Positions 12,201 through 21,276 of a stretch of 64,000 bases of DNA are shown here, in pieces. This DNA is from Siphonodentalium dalli (lineage: Eukaryota > Mollusca > Scaphopoda > Gadilida > Siphonodentaliidae): contig CP136066.1 of assembly GCA_032622095.1 (NCBI GenBank), positions 152,162,224 through 152,226,223 on the forward strand, in the 5' to 3' direction. The position numbers and the translations under genes are program-made. Under the pieces are notes generated by a model that worked only from the letters and a program-made list of their open reading frames with translations, was not told where the DNA came from and made no database searches. Within the stretch, counting starts at the first letter, position 1, and the number at the start of each line of letters is the position of its first letter.

Positions 12201-15200
12201 GGGGTTTGTTAAACTTATTATTTGAACATTTCCTAAGGTAACTACTCATCAATGATTATTTAATATAGAAAGGGTTAAAAACAATATGAAGGTATCTAGT
12301 GTCTAGTGTTTATAACTCCCGTTTTTTTTGTATCCAATCAGATATCTTCATCATCATCCTCCTCCTCCTCGAAGCCGGCTGTTTTGATTGACGCTGGAAT
12401 ACATGCTCGGGAATGGATCGCACCCGCAACGGCTCTATACATCTTAGACAAGCTCGCATTCAACTCCGAAAACGATGTCGACGTCCACACATTGCTCAAC
12501 CATTTCGATTTTTATGTTCTCCCTGTCCTTAATCCAGACGGATACGAGTACTCCAGACTGTCCGTAAGTAATCACCTGATTCCCAACATAGTTGTGAAAG
12601 GTGTAGTTTTTGTATATATTTTTTTAGAGTTATCTATCCTGCAAACGTTAACTTACGAGAAATTCGTCTACGCACTTGTTAGAGTTATCTGTCCTGCAAA
12701 CGTTAACATACGAGAAAACCGTATTCTCACTTTATTTGAGATATGTTTTATTTGCAACCCCATTTCATCGGTACCACATTGAGCATCTAGTGTTTAACTG
12801 GAAAAAAACAATAGAAGAATATACAAAACTCCCATGACTGCGTGTGAATTAACGTATCCACATATCCAGTGAACTAACACATAACTTGCGCGATGGAAGC
12901 TATGCGCATACGGTTATATCATATTTTTATCATATAGGATATCGTTTCAATGACAGATAACTCTGCAATATCTTAATCCAGACGGAAACGTGTATACTCA
13001 CTGCAAGGGTCTGAGTGAATTAGCACGTGATTCCCAACATATATGGGCAACAGTTGTCAGTATTCCAAATTAGTAAGGGTCGCGGATTTAAAACTGTAGA
13101 AGTTATGATATAACCTCTCATTTATCTCCAAATTCACCGTTGTTCCTTTTCTATCCCCTCCCAGTCATCTGAATATATTTATCCACATCTTCATTTGCAC
13201 AATTGCACTTATTGGTTGAGTGTTATTTTATTACGCCCCCCGCCCCCCTTGGGTGTATACTGTGATGCTGATCTGGCCGTGTCCGTGGAGGTGATGGAGC
13301 AAATGTGATTCAAAATGTACCTCGGTACTAGCTTTATTGCGTACCGGTAGACTTTTTGCAGGATGTATCTTCGTGGATGTCTCATTGTTGCAGTATGTAA
13401 CTTTTATGACCTCGTTAATTGTTTTCGATATTTAGGTGTGAACAATGACTGGGCCACTCTTGAAGATTTTTGTGCGGGAACACAATGCATAATATAACAG
13501 CTAGCACTGCTTAAGAAGTATGTCTAAACGTGTAATGTAGACTAAAGGTCGTATTGCGAAGTATCGGGGGTTTATTTATCAGATTAGTAGATTTTTGGTA
13601 TGCATTTAGAGGCATTCTGGTGTGGTGAATGAGAAACATTCAGTGATAAGCCGTTATCTTTGTTGTTGTTGTTGTTGTTGTAATTTGAAGGATTAGTTGT
13701 TTTCACGGAATTCTGAAGTGATGCATTCATGAAACCAATATATTATATATATGCCTAATAATATGATCTGACTATTTCCTTGTTTTATTTTGTTTGTTAT
13801 ATATGTTTGCATGTAGCCCTGACCCGGTGCCATGTTTATATAAAATATATAATAAAATTATTACAAAAAATCTTTAACTATGAATATGCTTTCTTTGATG
13901 TCCCCAGAATCGAATGTGGAGAAAGAACAGATCACATATATCGCCTTCCTCACCTAACTATTCATGGATGACAGCGCATTGCAGAGGAGTTGACCTGAAT
14001 AGAAACTTCGGTTTTCATTGGAACCCCAGTGAGTAAATATTATCAGATACAAATAGCCTATATATATGTCCGAAATTGTCGTTGTTCGACGATACTAACG
14101 ATCCTCTTTTTAGGGGCCTTTCGCAATTAACGGAAAGTGTTACGCTTCGTTTAGCTATTTGTAGTCGTAAAATCCATGTGCAGCAAAAATTCGTTGTCTC
14201 TTAATTAACAATTAAATTTACATATCGATAACCTTAACCGATGTCCACCACTCTTCCAGAAAGAACACGGGTTCGCGTACACACGCGTGTTTGGCACAAT
14301 GCCAGTATTTTTGATAGCAATTGACCAGCCAATGAAATGATCAAAATGAAGTTTCAGTTTAACTGCATGAATGCGTGATTGACATGTGTTTGTTCTCCAG
14401 ACATAAGTGTTGGTCGTAAAAGGAATTTATAAATTTTATGGAACTATATTGTCAAAACTAGAAGTGCATGAGTAGCAATACTGGGATTATCGTATACTTA
14501 ATAACTCTTTGTTAGATTAAGGTTATGAGTTATAGCCAAAAAGTTTGTGAAGACAAATTTACTATAATACGCTACGCTACAACTGAATAACCTTAATCGA
14601 AACACAAGTTATTTCTTAATTATATATTTTATACTGTAAATACATTAAAAACATATTATCTGAATAAAAATTATATAAAAAGAACCATTTGGTGTACCCC
14701 TACAGGAGTGGGTGGTAGTAGCAACCCGTGTGAGGACGTGTACGCCGGAGATAACGAATTCTCTGAAGCGGAAAGTAAGGACATCGCCGCCTTCCTCCAC
14801 CAACACGGTCACAGCATCAAGGCGTACCTAACGATGCATTCATACGGACAGTTCTGGCTCTATCCATGGGGATACACTCACGATTTACCATCGGACTACG
14901 CAGATCTGGTGAGAAACACATGCAGGGGCGTTTCGTTAAAGACTAGTAAAAATATAAATTACAAAATTTTAAGTTTTAAACGATCGCGCAACTTTAACAA
15001 ACGCATCGCCGTTCGATTCGGTGGGGTATTTTCTGTACGAAAAACACAAGATATTGAGTATAGCATATATAATACCAGATACGAATGAGAGGTTATGGAA
15101 ATATGTCTCTTTTATGGCAGTGCTGTCCTGTTTTATCTCCACCGTGGAGCAATAAAAATTGATTTATCTTGTAACACGTGATCGCATAAATTTCAGTGAT

Positions 15201-18200
15201 ATAATGTTCTATCTCGAACCGACAATGGTAAGCGATGGGAACTAATGGCGGTCAATATGCCTGACTGGAAATAGGGCTTTCGTATCTTATATATGAAAAT
15301 CTTAATTCTAGCTGAATTCTTTTGGTTAAAATAGCACAGAAAATGACGTAGCGCATGTGCGAGTTTTGTACTTTGGAATGGTTTAAAATCCTAAAAAAAA
15401 ACACTTTAGCACTCGCGAAAAAAGCCAAACTGTTCAGCAAACTGTTCAGCAAAGTGTTCTATCTCCAAACACAGTCATGGAGATGATAATGTATCTGTTT
15501 TATGGAAATCGGCGAAAACAGATTGTGCTGCCCCTCCCCTTTTCTGCCACTGACAACAACAGTGTTACTTTAGAAAATTATAACCCGCACCATTATCTTC
15601 CTCGTAAAAAGTTACCCATGTTAGACCCATGTGGTGCCATCTAGATGGTCCGCCGCAAATTGGCCGCAATGTCTATAGAACACAGACAGACATACATTCG
15701 AAATATAGATATAGATTAGGATTGGAATAAAATATGTTTACATTAATACCGACCATTGTTGCTGAAGAATGTAATTAATATTAGTCATAATAGCATAGGG
15801 AAATGAGAATAATTAGAATATTAATGTTAGATTTTATTTATTTTCATTCGCAAAAAAAATGATTTCAAGTGAATATATAAGATTTGCCGCTGATATAAAT
15901 TTTTTATCATTTCTTTTTCTCCATTTGTACCACGATTGTGGTTTATGTGAAATAACAATTTGATTTGAATTGTTTTTGATTTGTTGAATAATCGCCAATT
16001 TGTATGTCAAGACCTGTCTGGGTTTAACACAAATTAGTTTCCCTCCTTCATCAAGATATTTCTTTCTTCAGATGTTCGTAAACCAGCTAATAAAATGCAT
16101 GTGGCCTAACCTCCGGTATTCAAAACGTGTAGCTTTGGCGCCGTAATGTCACATGACTTTTCTCGCGAAGTGCATATCCATAACAATATCATAGTAACAA
16201 ACGTTACATATCCACGTACGTGTATCTGAACATGGCTATTATTACATTTCCTCCAGGATGCCGCTGCTCATATTGGCGCCAACACACTGTATTCATACAG
16301 ACACACACGATACACAATAGGCTCATCAACCAGGACACTATGTGAGTACTGTATATAGCTATATATATATATATGCATTTGTTTTCTTGGGAGATAATAA
16401 CTTGCACGTGCAAGATAACTAACTTGGACATACAAGATAATAACATGCACGTGCAAGATAGTAACTTGCATCTGCACGATAGCTAACATGCAGCTGCAAG
16501 ATAAATAACTTGCACCTGCAACAGGGGGGTGGGCGAAAAAATAGTTGTGAGACGTGGGGTGTTTTTGTTTACATTGCGATTTTTTTTTACACCCACCCAC
16601 CCTTTCTTGCATTTTTTTTTCATAAAAGTTTAGACACCCACCCCAAAACCCCAAAGCTTTATGTTGGTCCCCTCTGTAAAAACGAACAACCGCTCTATAT
16701 TGGTCCCTTCTTTGAAAGACCAAATTAAATGTTACTTCATGTTTACAAACATGTGCAAGACAAATATTTTCTTGGCTGATAATTATGCGATAATCAGCAG
16801 TAATCAGCGATAATCTCAACTAAATTGAACTCTAAGAAATCAACAAAGGTAGAATATGATGTGATTATATTGGTAAATTTATAACCCAGCCTATTCATCT
16901 GTGTGAGTAGATGAAAAATATGTTGAATCCCCTGGAATGACAACAAAAAACAACTAGGGCCATGTTAGGGCCTATAATAGAATACAAAATAACACAAAAT
17001 TAAATTTATCTTTTGTTTTCATACATCAACCAGCATCAACTAGTAGGCCTAGAGCCTATAGTAATACCAAAAAGGAAAATGTGCATATGAACCAGTGTAC
17101 GAATTAACTTGTATGTATGCCTGCGTGACCACCGACCCGACCTCGCATTACGACTTAGGACTAGGCCTAAAATAATGTTTAACCCTTTGAGTTTGAACGC
17201 GGATGGTCAATTTAGTGCCAAATCCATATACACGGATGTATATTACTGAGATTCATTTGGACAATCAGAGCTGATCTTCGGTCATGTACTGGGTGGAGTT
17301 CATGTGCAATAAGGAATTCACACACATTCTGTACATGACCTTTATGTGTGCCTTCAAACTAGACCACCTTGCATGCACATCATCTTATAAATATACAATA
17401 ATTAAGTAAATTAATTGTCTTCTTTGATAATTTTCAAATTAGCCTGAATTAGACATTAAGTATCATTTACATACTAGTATATGCAGGTAGTTATGGGATA
17501 TAATAATTACAATGTGACAAAACTGTAATGTGTCCTGGCCCCTCTTCACATCTATTTAAATAATATTTTTATACTTTTCAGAAGACTATCCAAGGAAGGT
17601 TAAAATTTTGTTTCTTTCAATAAATGTTATTAAAACTTTATTTCATGTCTACTTATTTACTTATTGATGGTTGTCAACAACACTGAAACAAATAATTTGA
17701 CAATTCAAATAATTATTTGACAAAAGTATATTTAAAAATCAATTTTAGTATACAAACACTGATACAAATACTTATTTCATACATTACACTCATGCATCAA
17801 CTAACTGTATGAGTAAAGAGATTGTCATGAAGTATAAGAATTATTGTAATATTCTGTCATGAGTTGTTATCTGATATTGTCAGACTGCATTAAGTTCACC
17901 CTACCCTAGAGCTATCTGAAGTATTTTTTTATTGAACTACACCGTGAACTAGACAATTTTCAATATAAAAACTGCCAAGCAATCTGAAACAGACACAATA
18001 ATAAAAATTTGCGCGCAAAACAAAAATCAATGAACATTTTGGGACACACCCCCACAATATTCACTATTTTTCCATTTTATATCAACTTATGGGGGTAATT
18101 ATAACAATATTGAATGTATTAGTGCTTCTCATACTGCAACAAGCCACAACATATAAACACATATGTTTAAAACAGTTGAAAATATGTCAATGAAAAAAAA

Positions 18201-21200
18201 ATGCTAAAAAAAGTGGCCAAAAACTGTTTCCGGCCTCGGGTAACCCATCCACCCCCCCCCCCCAACATTTCGCCAACTTCTTTTCGCCCCCCCCCCCCTG
18301 TCTGCTAGATAATAAACATGCACCTGCAAGATAACTAACATGCAGTTGCAAGATAACTAACTTGCACCTGCAAGATAATAACTTGCACGTGCAAGATAGT
18401 AAGTTGCAGTTGCAAGTTAATAACTTGCAACTGCAAGATAATAACTTGCATATGCAAGACTGCTATCTATGCATAGCTAGTGGTTCTGGGCTAATGACGG
18501 CAACTTCCAATTCGCCCTTTTCGAAAACAACAGTTATATTGTCCGGGTGTGATAAAGCGTGTTCACAATTTGGACATGCCATTTAAACGCCGCGCTGCTT
18601 AATAATATAAGCTATATTCCCAGGTTATGCCCAATGGTGTGGGATTCAGTATGACGATAAAGAGCGTTTAGTACTTCAAGTGGGTTTAGCTGGTCTTTTC
18701 GTAGTACCTGCCAGTGCTTTAACAGATGGGTGCAGTGTTTGGGTTCTGGAACTTCTATTCCCGATCTCGTGGCGTCAGATATATACACGTGTCTGATACC
18801 CCCCCCCCCCCACATCTGCCCCTCTGAATGGGTACTTAAGCAATTTGCATTAACTTGCAGCTGCAAGATAACTAACATGCAGCTGCAAGATAGTAACTTA
18901 CACGTGCAAGATAACTAACTTGCAGCTGCATCATAGTAACTTGCAGGTGCAAATAACTAACTTGCAGCTGCAAGATAGTAACTTTCAGCTGCAAGTTAAT
19001 AAATAAATTTGCTTGGCGCTAACCAGCCACCGTACATTCTTTAACAAATTTTTCAATTTTTTTTTATAAATTTTTCTTACAATCTTTAACAATTTTTTAT
19101 CATTTTAACTTACATTCTTTAAAGGGGTACTGTACGCCAAATGTTGTTGTTTGTTTCTATAGTCTCCGAGTCGGAGAATAAGGTAACAATTTTTCCATTA
19201 TTTGAAAGTCTGTTGAGTACGAAGTCATGTTACGGATGACAAATTTACCGGAATGCAAAAATACAAATTGTCGTTGTCGAGTAATTTTTGTTATATTATA
19301 TGCATACTAGTCCCATATAATCATTTAAGTTATTGTATCGTCGCTAGTCAGTGAGTGGCTTGAGTGTTCTCCCCGTATCATCATAATATTTTAAGCGATC
19401 GTGTGTGCGATCGGTTTAACAATCCAGTATCCCTCAATTACTGTTTTTGATTACGGTAATTCGTAATTTAATTGACGCCATTTTGTGGCTCCAGTCATAA
19501 ATTCAATTTATATCAAATTACTAACTTTTAAATTATTAAATTATAAGATAGCCTATTAACCTGAGCGTTTACAGAATACATCTTCGACTCAAATTACTTA
19601 TGTTTCTATATATTATCGATATTAGATCGTTGTTGTCACCGGAAATTTAATGAAAATAGCGTACAGTACCCCTTTAACAATTTTTATTATTTGTTATCAT
19701 TTTTTCTTACATTCTATAACAATTTTTATCATTTTACTTATATTCTTTAACAATTTTTATCAATTTTATCATTTGTTTTTACATTCTTTAACAAATTTAT
19801 CATTTATTATTATTTCTTTTTACATTTATCAAATTTTATCATTTTTTTCTTACATTCTTTAACATTTTTTTTCATTGTTTTCATTTTTCTTACTTTTTTT
19901 AACAATTATAAAAAATAATTTAAAATTTGTTAGGCCAATGCATTCTCTTAATTATATAAGAGCATGCATTGGCACAGGGTTTTCGCAAAAAAATCAGGAA
20001 GCTCCTGTCATGAAAGGGGTAAAGAAAACAAATTAAGTTAAACTTGAATTGAATTATAACGAAAAATCACAAAAACTTAAAACTGATATGGTTATCTAGT
20101 ACACCAACTGGTTTATTAGTTCAGATATAAATCATTGTGATTGAAAACCAGAAGTGTTGTCTTTAAAGAAGTGTCCAAATTGCAGGCACAAAGTCAGATC
20201 GATACAACATCGAATTAGAAGCTCCCGACCGCTTCGAAGGTGTGGCTCAGAGGTCGGCCCATGCACTAACCCACTGAGCTATCTCACATTCTGTAATCAC
20301 TTGAATGCGGTTCGGTGCTAGACCCTGTTCTCGGTAGTTATATGTCCCATACACGGTGTGCATTTTTCAACGCTGAAGAATTTCAAAACAAAATGGAACG
20401 CATTTCAAAGTAATTGCATGTATATTATGTGTCCACTTTGCCAAGGAGACCATGCGGGTATTCTGTCATAGTGTTATCGATAGAAATGGAGCTTAGGTCC
20501 CGTTTAATGAAGAAAGTGTCCCTCACACAAAACCTGACGTCTACGAGAAGACAAATCACTAATAGAAGAAATGTCATTATGTTCGCTTAGTCGCTTATTG
20601 AAGACACCGCAAGAGTTTTCGCTTATTTCATTGTTGGGTGGGGTTCACCGTGCATACACAAATCTACATCAAACACATAACAGTAGAATTGAGCATTTTG
20701 TGTGGATCAACATTCCGTACCCGGAGTTAATTTTTGACTCGTATAAATGCTCAATTATTCTTCAAATACCACCGTTATATGTTTAGTGTATAATCGTGTA
20801 CGCAAGATTAACACCGTGCAACAATGAAAAACTCATGTTGTGACTCCGATTTTTTCGTTGTGGATAATATCGATGGTTGTCCAATACAAAATTAATGATG
20901 GTCACGGTGAGATCGCAGGTATTTGTATTTTGCCTGGTAAACTGAAAATTACCGCATTGGAATGTACATGTATATGACTGATTTGCATTCAAATGGGACC
21001 ATGGATTTTTAATCGTATTTCTAACATATTTCCTGTATAATGCAGATGCGGCCGCCGGAGGTTCGGATGACTACGCCAAAGGAGGAGCTGGTGTGAAATA
21101 TTCATATACAATAGAGTTACCTCCCAGTGACCACGACTCGCAAACCGGATTCTTGCTGCCAGAAAGCCAGATTCACAGCGTTGGATTGGAAACGTGGGCC

Positions 21201-21242
21201 GGATTCAAGTCCTTCCTTAAACATCTAATGTCAGAGTTTTGA
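6113..21242 (+). CDS. Metallocarboxypeptidase, M14 A/B family (eight-exon gene, 5' exon missing)
   Basis: A secreted zinc exopeptidase precursor that removes C-terminal residues from peptides. The exons are 6113-6249, 7796-7886, 8988-9089, 12342-12563, 13908-14028, 14706-14908, 16257-16341 and 21046-21242. They join in phase, with GT-AG introns, into 385 residues and a stop. The activation domain is residues 1-60 and ends in RTRR, a trypsin-type activation site. The catalytic domain carries the zinc ligands His131 and Glu134 (HARE) and His269 (MHSYG), the substrate-anchoring Arg192 and Asn215-Arg216, Tyr321, the catalytic Glu343 (YTIEL) and the disulfide pair Cys209/Cys233. Asp327 in GGSDDY matches position 255 of the pancreatic enzymes, where Asp gives preference for C-terminal Lys or Arg. 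This B-type specificity is inferred. Family members are about 415 residues long, so about 30-45 N-terminal residues are missing. The reading frame is intact and looks functional. Confidence 0.9.
6266..6620. repeat. Dispersed repeat family (370 bp), copy 1
   Basis: Matches 8449-8822 and 29897-30145. All three share CCACTCCATAGAAAACAT, CTCGATTCGGGACG, CGATAAACTAAC and ATTTCGCCAT or GTTTCGCCAT. Copies 1 and 2 also share GGAGTGTTTCACATCACTT at the end. Probably an old non-autonomous element; no clear terminal repeat was found. This copy lies just inside the first carboxypeptidase intron. Confidence 0.7.
6621..7795. other. Intron sequence, nothing recognised
   Basis: The remainder of the intron between exons a and b. 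No ORF, repeat or RNA gene was recognised. Confidence 0.5.
7796..7886 (+). CDS. Carboxypeptidase exon b: activation site and start of mature enzyme
   Basis: Continues the propeptide (VIDQVDGQGS), passes the basic cleavage site RTRR at residues 57-60, and enters the mature enzyme at FDLNSYHSY, the usual conserved start of the catalytic domain. Acceptor TTTTCAG, donor GTGTGT. Confidence 0.88.
7887..8448. other. Intron sequence, nothing recognised
   Basis: First part of the intron between exons b and c. AT-rich, no supported feature. Confidence 0.5.
8449..8822. repeat. Dispersed repeat family (370 bp), copy 2
   Basis: Second and most complete copy, beginning near AGACATATTATGGACTTG and ending near CCGGAGTGTTTCACATCACTT. 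See copy 1 for the shared landmarks. Confidence 0.7.
8988..9089 (+). CDS. Carboxypeptidase exon c: GMTSEGRQLELLK region
   Basis: 34 codons in phase 0 (ISDYLKYVVAHSTAHVAH, then SLGMTSEGRQLELLK). The second part is the IGRSYEGRPIYVLK block of M14 enzymes. Acceptor CTATCAG, donor GTTAGT. Confidence 0.88.
9179..9214. repeat. Short hairpin
   Basis: GTCAATGTGGT and ACCACATTGAC face each other across a loop of about 13 bases, just outside the fold-back element. Function unknown. Confidence 0.5.
9236..11039. mobile_element. 1.8 kb fold-back transposon, hAT-like target duplication
   Basis: A large inverted repeat inside the intron between exons c and d. The ends are GGTCCTACTAAAACCCGACT and its complement. 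The 8-bp sequence GTAGAATG lies on both sides (9228-9235 and 11040-11047). Each arm holds about three divergent copies of a 330-bp unit (landmarks: CTCGAGCGGACACGGCACTG, GGCCGTTTCTGCC, GTCAGGCAGCC). The arms meet near 10110-10140. It is more GC-rich than its surroundings. The ORFs inside read across the repeats, differ between units and are not accepted as genes. Confidence 0.85.
11356..11475 (+). pseudogene. Decayed copy of carboxypeptidase exon d (5' part)
   Basis: Aligns over about 115 bases to the exon starting at 12342. Both begin CAGATATC after an acceptor-like AG, continue through a TCATC/TCGTC-rich serine stretch, AAGCCGG/AAACCGG, GTTGTTTT and ACGGCTCTAT. Indels break the frame and the HxxE zinc motif is gone. 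The similarity stops near 11475, where a short inverted-repeat element begins. Not expected to be spliced into a working product. Confidence 0.7.
11476..11893. mobile_element. Possible short TIR element
   Basis: AAAGGCCCACTTAATTTTCG at the left is matched by the reverse complement of the right end (AAAGGCCCTCTTGAGTTTCG). The similarity extends inward about 50 bases with mismatches. GGCCC termini occur in PIF/Harbinger MITEs, but the target duplication is unclear. It abuts the decayed exon copy. Confidence 0.4.
11894..12341. other. Intron sequence, nothing recognised
   Basis: Last part of the intron before the zinc-site exon, ending in the acceptor at 12341. Confidence 0.45.
12342..12563 (+). 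CDS. Carboxypeptidase exon d: zinc site, with a nine-serine run
   Basis: 74 codons. It opens ISSSSSSSSSKPAV, where most relatives have a short Gly/Asn loop, so the serine run lies in a surface loop just before the zinc site. Then come IDAGIHAREW (His131 and Glu134 bind zinc; Arg133 corresponds to Arg71) and NPDGYEYS at the 3' end. Acceptor CCAATCAG, donor GTAAGT. Decayed partial copies of this exon lie on both sides, at 11356 and 12969. Confidence 0.93.
12626..12718 (+). repeat. Direct repeat of about 38 bp
   Basis: AGAGTTATCTATCCTGCAAA and AGAGTTATCTGTCCTGCAAA start two copies at 12626 and 12681 that differ at two positions. A local tandem duplication inside the intron after exon d. Confidence 0.75.
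12969..13060 (+). pseudogene. Decayed copy of carboxypeptidase exon d (3' part) plus its intron start
   Basis: CTTAATCCAGACGGA, then a diverged stretch, then CACGTGATTCCCAACAT and GTTGT. These match the end of exon d (12530-12563) and the first 35 bases of its intron in the same order. The donor GTAAGT is destroyed. Because intron sequence is included, this is a DNA duplication and not a retrocopy. Confidence 0.7.
13061..13907. other. Intron sequence
   Basis: Holds a short (GTT)n microsatellite at about 13662-13680. Otherwise nothing recognised. Confidence 0.5.
13908..14028 (+). CDS. Carboxypeptidase exon e: substrate-anchoring Arg/Asn
   Basis: 40 codons plus one base: NRMWRKNRSH, SWMTAHCRGVDLNRNFGFHW. 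It holds Arg192 (Arg127), Cys209 (Cys138) and Asn215-Arg216 (Asn144-Arg145), which bind the substrate carboxylate. Acceptor GTCCCCAG, donor GTGAGT, ends in phase 1. Confidence 0.93.
14029..14705. other. Intron sequence, nothing recognised
   Basis: Intron between exons e and f. AT-rich, no supported feature. Confidence 0.5.
14706..14908 (+). CDS. Carboxypeptidase exon f: third zinc ligand
   Basis: Encodes VGGSSNPCEDVYAGDNEFSE, the second half of the disulfide (Cys233), then AYLTMHSYGQFWLYPWGYT with zinc ligand His269 (His196). Acceptor CCCCTACAG, donor GTGAGA. The open frame continues into the intron to about 15088 but loses similarity at the donor. Confidence 0.93.
14909..16256. other. Intron sequence, nothing recognised
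   Basis: Intron between exons f and g. No coding or repeat family recognised. Confidence 0.5.
16257..16341 (+). CDS. Carboxypeptidase exon g: short exon ending in Tyr248
   Basis: 85 bp, found by the expected homology gap: DAAAHIGANTLYSYRHTRYT then IGSSTRTL. It matches the ALxxxYGTxYxxG...Y block of the family. The first base of the codon for the mobile active-site Tyr (Tyr321, Tyr248 in bovine numbering) is the last base of this exon. Acceptor TTTCCTCCAG, donor GTGAGT. Confidence 0.9.
16396..16520. repeat. Array of TTGCANNTGCAA palindromes, block 1
   Basis: About five units of roughly 23 bp of the form AACTTGCACGTGCAAGATAA, each with an inner palindrome. Same motif as blocks 2 and 3 (18306-18468, 18850-19002). 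A G-rich element at 16522 interrupts the array. Confidence 0.75.
16522..18300. mobile_element. hAT-like element with G-rich ends, inserted into a palindrome array
   Basis: Left end CAGGGGGGTGGGCGAAAA, right end TTTTCGCCCC... CCCTG. The palindrome array continues on both sides, so this is an insertion. The bases next to it (ACCTGCAA left, TCTGCTAG right) are at best a degenerate target duplication. The 1.8 kb interior is AT-rich and has no convincing transposase ORF. Similar ends to 2485-3045. TTAACCCTTTGAGT at 17180 looks like a lone TTAA-type MITE end. Confidence 0.55.
18306..18468. repeat. Array of TTGCANNTGCAA palindromes, block 2
   Basis: About seven units of ACTTGCACCTGCAAGATAA type. 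The central two bases vary (AC, CG, GT, AA, TA), while the TTGCA/TGCAA arms and the AGATAA spacer persist. Confidence 0.8.
18463..18582 (-). CDS. Small ORF, unknown (39 aa)
   Basis: Starts at an ATG and reads MACPNCEHALSHPD, then NITVVFEKGELEVAV and ISPEPLAMHR before a stop at the edge of the palindrome array. The composition looks protein-like, with a CxxC pair. No family was recognised. It could be an exon fragment, or coding sequence carried by the array-flanked cassette. Confidence 0.25.
   Translation of the reverse strand: MACPNCEHALSHPDNITVVFEKGELEVAVISPEPLAMHR
18612..18800 (-). CDS. Small ORF, unknown (about 60 aa)
   Basis: Reads HVYISDATRSGIEVPEPKHC, then THLLKHWQVLRKDQLNPLEV and LNALYRHTESHTIGHNLGI before a stop. 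Protein-like and mixed in composition, in a different frame from the ORF at 18463-18582, 30 bases away on the same strand. No homology recognised. Upstream it runs into a poly-C tract, so no start is assigned. Confidence 0.25.
   Translation of the reverse strand, partial: GIRHVYISDATRSGIEVPEPKHCTHLLKHWQVLRKDQLNPLEVLNALYRHTESHTIGHNLGI
18850..19002. repeat. Array of TTGCANNTGCAA palindromes, block 3
   Basis: About seven units of AACTTGCAGCTGCAAGATA type. Together with block 2 it brackets the two small minus-strand ORFs. Confidence 0.8.
19040..20022. mobile_element. TTAA-type MITE remnant, AT-rich
   Basis: Repeated TACATTCTTTAACAATTTTT runs, then the shortened hairpin at 19935-19972 and a tail GCTCCTGTCATGAAAGGGGT like that of 26975-27229. 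It is interrupted by a second MITE at 19123-19673. The left terminus was not found. Confidence 0.5.
19123..19673. mobile_element. TTAA-flanked MITE, AGGGGTACTGTAC family, copy 1
   Basis: Ends AGGGGTACTGTACGCCA and GCGTACAGTACCCCT, with TTAA at 19119-19122 and 19674-19677. The interior shares CCAGTCATAAAT, GACTCAAATTA and TATCG...TTGTCAC...GGAAATTTA-type blocks with 58520-59166. Non-autonomous. Confidence 0.8.
20023..20220. other. Intron sequence, nothing recognised
   Basis: Short stretch between MITE remnants and a tRNA-like segment. Confidence 0.4.
20221..20295 (-). other. tRNA-like segment, possible SINE head
   Basis: On the minus strand GATAGCTCAGTGGGTTAGTG matches an RNA polymerase III A box of a tRNA. 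CCTTCGAAG lies about 41 bases further on, where a B box (GGTTCGA) is expected. The B box is imperfect and no proper acceptor stem is formed, so this is a tRNA-derived repeat or tRNA pseudogene, not a working tRNA gene. Confidence 0.45.
20606..20830. repeat. Dispersed repeat, copy 2
   Basis: Begins CACCGCAAGAGTTTTCGC, the complement of the end of copy 1 at about 437-454. Contains the block 20745-20816 that matches 371-455. Confidence 0.45.
21046..21242 (+). CDS. Carboxypeptidase exon h: specificity residue, catalytic Glu, stop
   Basis: Completes Tyr321, then AAGGSDDYAKGG with Asp327 in the specificity pocket, YSYTIELPPS with general base Glu343 (Glu270), GFLLPESQI and ETWAGFKSFLKHLM, ending in TGA at 21240-21242. 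Between Tyr and the GGSDD motif there are two residues (AA), where bovine A and B forms have three. The preceding intron is the longest, about 4.7 kb. Confidence 0.93.
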
Positions 21243-21270
21243 TAGTCTTTGCGTTTGTTATGTTAGGAAT

Positions 21271-21276
21271 AATAAA
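21271..21276 (+). terminator. Polyadenylation signal of the carboxypeptidase gene
   Basis: AATAAA 28 bases after the stop codon at 21240-21242. A close but plausible distance for a short 3' UTR. Confidence 0.6.

Noticed and set aside
14909-15088. C-terminal extension of the frame beyond carboxypeptidase exon f
   Set aside because: Family similarity ends exactly at the GTGAGA donor, and exon g continues the homology.
18306-18468. CRISPR-like regular repeat array
   Set aside because: Units are short imperfect palindromes without unique spacers of constant length, and the genome is that of an animal.
20221-20295. A functional tRNA gene
   Set aside because: The B box is poor and no acceptor or T stem pairs properly.
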